A DNA stretch of 34,121 bases from DTYU01 sp040756575 (GTDB lineage: Bacteria; Bacillota; Desulfotomaculia; Desulfotomaculales; Ammonificaceae), in assembly GCA_040756575.1 (NCBI GenBank), contig JBFLYP010000024.1, positions 1 through 34,121 of the forward strand. The letters run 5' to 3'. The notes below the pieces were generated by a model that did not search any database, had not been told where the DNA came from, and worked only from the letters and a program-made list of their open reading frames with translations. The position numbers were made by a program, and so were the translations under genes. Below, in pieces: positions 31,876 through 34,121 of the stretch. Each line of letters opens with the position of its first letter. The stretch's first letter is position 1.

Positions 31876-32160
31876 TTGGCTTCGGTTCCTGCAGAACTAC
31901 GCCCACTTTTTTGGGATGCAAATATACAGACTCTGGATACCGCCAAACACAAAACTTACATTATCGAACGCGTGCTGGAATTCGGTGATGAGGAAGCCTA
32001 TCGCTGGCTGTTCGGCACCTATACCAGCAGGGAGATCATCGCTGTTGTGAAAAGCAGCAGGCGGCTCTCCCGCCCGACAGCAATGATGATGGCTAATTTT
32101 TACAACCTCCCGGAGGGAGAAGCTCGTTGTTTGCAGAAGCCGTCCGGTCCGGCGCCTTAA
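31876..32160 (+). CDS. DUF6922-like antitoxin partner of an AbiEii-type toxin
   Basis: 94 residues from TTG at 31876, with GGAG nine bases upstream; a TTG at 31867 is too close to that site. The sequence ELRPLFWDANIQTLDTAKHK followed by YIIERVLEFGDEEAYRWLF is the pattern of DUF6922 proteins, small genes that travel with nucleotidyltransferase toxins. Its end overlaps the toxin gene by 34 bases. Likely the antitoxin (inference from context). Confidence 0.7.
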   Translation: MASVPAELRPLFWDANIQTLDTAKHKTYIIERVLEFGDEEAYRWLFGTYTSREIIAVVKSSRRLSRPTAMMMANFYNLPEGEARCLQKPSGPAP

Positions 32161-32795
32161 CCGTCCTGAAGACGCTGGGGAGCGTGGAGGATTTCCATGC
32201 CTTGGGTTTTTACCTGGCGGGAGGGACGGGGCTCGCGCTCCAGCTCGGCCACCGGGTCTCCGCAGATCTTGATTTTTTCACGGAAAAATCCTTCACACCG
32301 GAAACGGTGGTCCGTCTACTTGCGGGAAGGCTTGCTGCTACCGTTGCGGGAACTGCGCCGGGCACGCTGCACGCGCTTTGCGGCGAAGGTATTAAAACGA
32401 GTTTCTTCTTTTATCCTTACCGGCTTCTCTATCCCCTAATTCCTTTTCAGGGCTGTTTCATAGCCGACTGGCGTGATATTGCTGCAATGAAACTGGTCGC
32501 CTTAAGCCAGCGAGGAACAAAAAAGGACTTTGTGGACCTTTTCTTTTTGCTCCGTGACAAACTGACCCTTGCAGATTTTAAAACCCTCGTTGAGCAAAAG
32601 TTTACCGGTATCCGGTATAACTGGACGCACATAATCCGGAGCCTCGGCTATTTTGAGGAAGCCGAGAATGACCCTATGCCGCTAATGGCAACAAGCAAGG
32701 AAATAAGAGACCTGACACTCCGGGAGTGGCGCGAAATCAAGCAGTTTTTCAAGGAACTTCAGAAAGAAGCCTTGCGGCAGATTCAACAGGGGTAG
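32127..32795 (+). CDS. AbiEii-type nucleotidyltransferase toxin
   Basis: 222 residues from TTG at 32127 with GGAGGGAGA upstream. Nucleotidyltransferase motif G32-G33-T34 with D47-L-D49 in AGGTGLALQLGHRVSADLDF. Then W-R-D-I-A-A-M-K-L and KKDFVDLFFLLRD, characteristic of AbiEii. Family members modify tRNA or other targets with nucleotides and cause abortive infection. Paired with the small gene that overlaps its start. Confidence 0.85.
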   Translation: MFAEAVRSGALTVLKTLGSVEDFHALGFYLAGGTGLALQLGHRVSADLDFFTEKSFTPETVVRLLAGRLAATVAGTAPGTLHALCGEGIKTSFFFYPYRLLYPLIPFQGCFIADWRDIAAMKLVALSQRGTKKDFVDLFFLLRDKLTLADFKTLVEQKFTGIRYNWTHIIRSLGYFEEAENDPMPLMATSKEIRDLTLREWREIKQFFKELQKEALRQIQQG

Positions 32796-32815
32796 TTTTT
32801 ATTTCGGGTGATGTG

Positions 32816-33070
32816 ATGATCGAGACCACCATAAACGCGCAGACAAAGACGTACCTCAAAGAAGCGGACTTGGCGCGGATGATTAAAAAAATGGAGTTTG
32901 CCAGCGAGTACACAGTCCAGATATTTAACTTTTTTACTGATTTGCCGCTTCAGGATATAGAGCGGTTTCTGGTCAGGAATCAGGTGGAAGAAGGGGTACT
33001 GAAGGCGTATTACGAAAGGTACGTCAGGGAATTCTACCCCCGGCCCGAGCTGGAGGAGATGCTGCTTTGA
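32816..33070 (+). CDS. Unknown 84-aa protein, probable antitoxin of the second AbiEii module
   Basis: 84 residues from ATG at 32816; a GTG at 32813 is an alternative. Helical, with the strings KTYLKEADLARMIKKMEFAS and LQDIERFLVRNQVEEG. No family recognised. Its stop overlaps the start of the following nucleotidyltransferase by four bases, the usual arrangement for a toxin-antitoxin pair. Confidence 0.65.
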   Translation: MIETTINAQTKTYLKEADLARMIKKMEFASEYTVQIFNFFTDLPLQDIERFLVRNQVEEGVLKAYYERYVREFYPRPELEEMLL

Positions 33071-33744
33071 CGTGGATTAGGTTGTTTGAGAAGGCAGTGG
33101 CCCTCTTGGAAGCGTCGCAGATTCCGGCGGATGATTGGTCATTCGGCGGTGGAACTGCGCTTGCGCTTTTCCTTGGACACAGAGAAAGTGCAGACGTAGA
33201 CATTTTTCTCACGGACGCGCAGTATCTCACCTATTTGACGCCGCGTCTAAACAAGGCTGCGGCATCAATGGCTGCCGATTATGTCGAGGCAGCCGGCTTT
33301 CTGAAATTAAAGCTTCCTGGAGGAGAGGTAGATTTTATCATTGCGCCCTATTTAACACCGAACCCGCGCGTGACCACGGATGTCGGAGGAAAGCGCATAT
33401 TCATCGAAACGCCGGAGGAGATTGTCCTCAAAAAACTTTTTTACCGTACCGAAACCTTTAAGGTTAGAGATGTGGTGGACGCAGCGGCGGTCTTTGCTGA
33501 GCGGAGGGAAGAACTTCTCCGGCAGGCCGGCCTGCTCTGTTCCAAATTAGACATATTGCAGCGGAGATGGGAAAAGCTGCAAGGCATTTACGCCGAAGAG
33601 GTTCGCGGGCTGCGGATTTTAAAGGAGGATCTCGTTAAAGACACGCCGATTCTCTTTATAGCTTTTCTTGAGGAGTTAATGCGGCGTTGTGAGACCTCCG
33701 CGAGGAAGAGCGGGGCGGGAGAAGGCTTCAAAAGCGAGAGTTGA
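33067..33744 (+). CDS. AbiEii-like nucleotidyltransferase toxin (second copy)
   Basis: 225 residues from TTG at 33067. Motif G27-G-G-T30 with D43-V-D45 in SFGGGTALALFLGHRESADV. Then VDFIIAPYL and ETPEEIVLKKLFYR, typical of the AbiEii-like family. It differs clearly from the copy at 32127, so the two are not a recent duplication. The C-terminal tail is basic. Confidence 0.82.
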   Translation: MTWIRLFEKAVALLEASQIPADDWSFGGGTALALFLGHRESADVDIFLTDAQYLTYLTPRLNKAAASMAADYVEAAGFLKLKLPGGEVDFIIAPYLTPNPRVTTDVGGKRIFIETPEEIVLKKLFYRTETFKVRDVVDAAAVFAERREELLRQAGLLCSKLDILQRRWEKLQGIYAEEVRGLRILKEDLVKDTPILFIAFLEELMRRCETSARKSGAGEGFKSES

Positions 33745-34084
33745 GCGTCTTTCGGCATTTTCATGGCGGAAAAATTTGGGGGCTTGAAGGGTTTTGGCGC
33801 TCGGCGGCGAAGAGGAAATAGCAGGGTTTGGCAGACGGTCGGTTAAATTTTCGAAAATGGGCTGATTGGTTCCTAAAAAATGGCAGAGATGGGTTACTGA
33901 GAAAAGGGCTCCAAAACTCGAAATGGCTGGGAGAGAAGGTTTGAGGGGGCGTTGCGGTTTTTCGAAAGAGAAGGGGGTTTTTGTGCAAAAAGGGTGTTTT
34001 CGAAAATTTCGCGCTGTGAAAGGCGCCGGCGGAAGGCTGAAAGCCTTGGGGCCCAAAGGCCGGCAAAAGTAAACGCGGTGGGGG
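33745..34084 (+). promoter_or_regulatory. Probable CRISPR leader
   Basis: 340 bases with no convincing gene, A/G-rich on the plus strand, ending directly at the repeat. It contains three copies of the palindromic core TTTTCGAAA (33848, 33959, 33997). CRISPR leaders are gene-free, carry the array promoter and bind the adaptation machinery. The call depends on the repeat at 34085 being real. Confidence 0.5.
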
Positions 34085-34121
34085 GTTGCACCGATTGCCC
34101 CGATGACAAGGGGACTGAAAG
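34085..34121 (+). CRISPR. Putative first CRISPR repeat at the right edge
   Basis: 37 bases from GTTGCACC to the last base of the window, ending AAGGGGACTGAAAG. The 3' end ACTGAAAG is the typical 8-nt 5' handle of type I crRNA, and CCCC/GGGG can form a short stem. I recall a cyanobacterial type I-D repeat, also 37 nt, ending GGGACTGAAAC. Only one copy is visible, so the repeat is inferred from its form, its position and the cas genes upstream. Confidence 0.6.

Noticed and set aside
33676..34056. Minus-strand frames of about 100-126 codons in the putative leader
   Set aside because: Several overlapping frames in a biased G/A-rich stretch with no start signals; they read as Pro/Phe/Ser-rich noise.

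Overview
The window looks like a defence and accessory island from a Gram-positive anaerobe, most likely a clostridial Peptococcaceae-type Firmicute (Desulfotomaculum, Pelotomaculum or Moorella relatives). This is inferred from moderate GC, strong AGGAGG-type ribosome sites, frequent GTG and TTG starts, an Rpn/PD-(D/E)XK family gene, a DUF6429 gene and a Csa1-containing CRISPR adaptation set. No rRNA, tRNA or housekeeping gene was seen.

Layout. 1-1423 (-): SWIM zinc-finger protein running off the left edge. 2404-9464 (+): type I-D CRISPR effector operon (cas10d with HD domain, an unassigned 215-aa gene, csc2, csc1, cas3'), followed by a short relic of another Cas3 C-terminus. 9790-12235: a DUF4268 gene broken in two around a ParE-type toxin-antitoxin pair, then an RHH/PIN (VapBC-like) pair, then an antitoxin whose toxin is cut to 23 codons. 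12166-18523: a 6.3-kb block bounded by exact 39-nt direct repeats. It holds three minus-strand genes (an unknown coiled-coil protein, a degenerate ATPase and a BrxD/DUF2791-like ATPase) facing a plus-strand SF1 helicase with detached topoisomerase-type zinc fingers. 19485-19733: a second VapBC-like pair. 20147-23112 (-): a 51-codon secreted peptide gene followed by two FtsX-like permeases and a MacB/LolD-type ATPase. 23716-24627 (+): Rpn-family nuclease. 25245-27237 (-): a small membrane protein and a frameshifted secreted PHP-domain protein. 27.5-28.4 kb: gene fragments and DUF6429. 28590-31657 (+): CRISPR adaptation genes cas1, cas2, cas4 and csa1. 31876-33744 (+): two consecutive AbiEii-type nucleotidyltransferase modules. 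34085-34121: a 37-nt sequence that looks like the first repeat of a CRISPR array starting at the right edge, behind a 340-nt gene-free leader.

How it fits together. The I-D effector genes, the adaptation genes and the putative array all point the same way. They read as one CRISPR-Cas locus split by about 19 kb of toxin-antitoxin, defence and transporter cargo. No cas6 is visible. The adaptation set carries csa1, a gene typical of archaeal type I-A/I-D loci, so the locus is mosaic. The most interesting unexplained units are the 215-aa protein inside the I-D operon, the repeat-bounded ATPase/helicase module, the secreted peptide with its ABC transporter, and an about 85-nt conserved leader found upstream of both secreted-protein genes.
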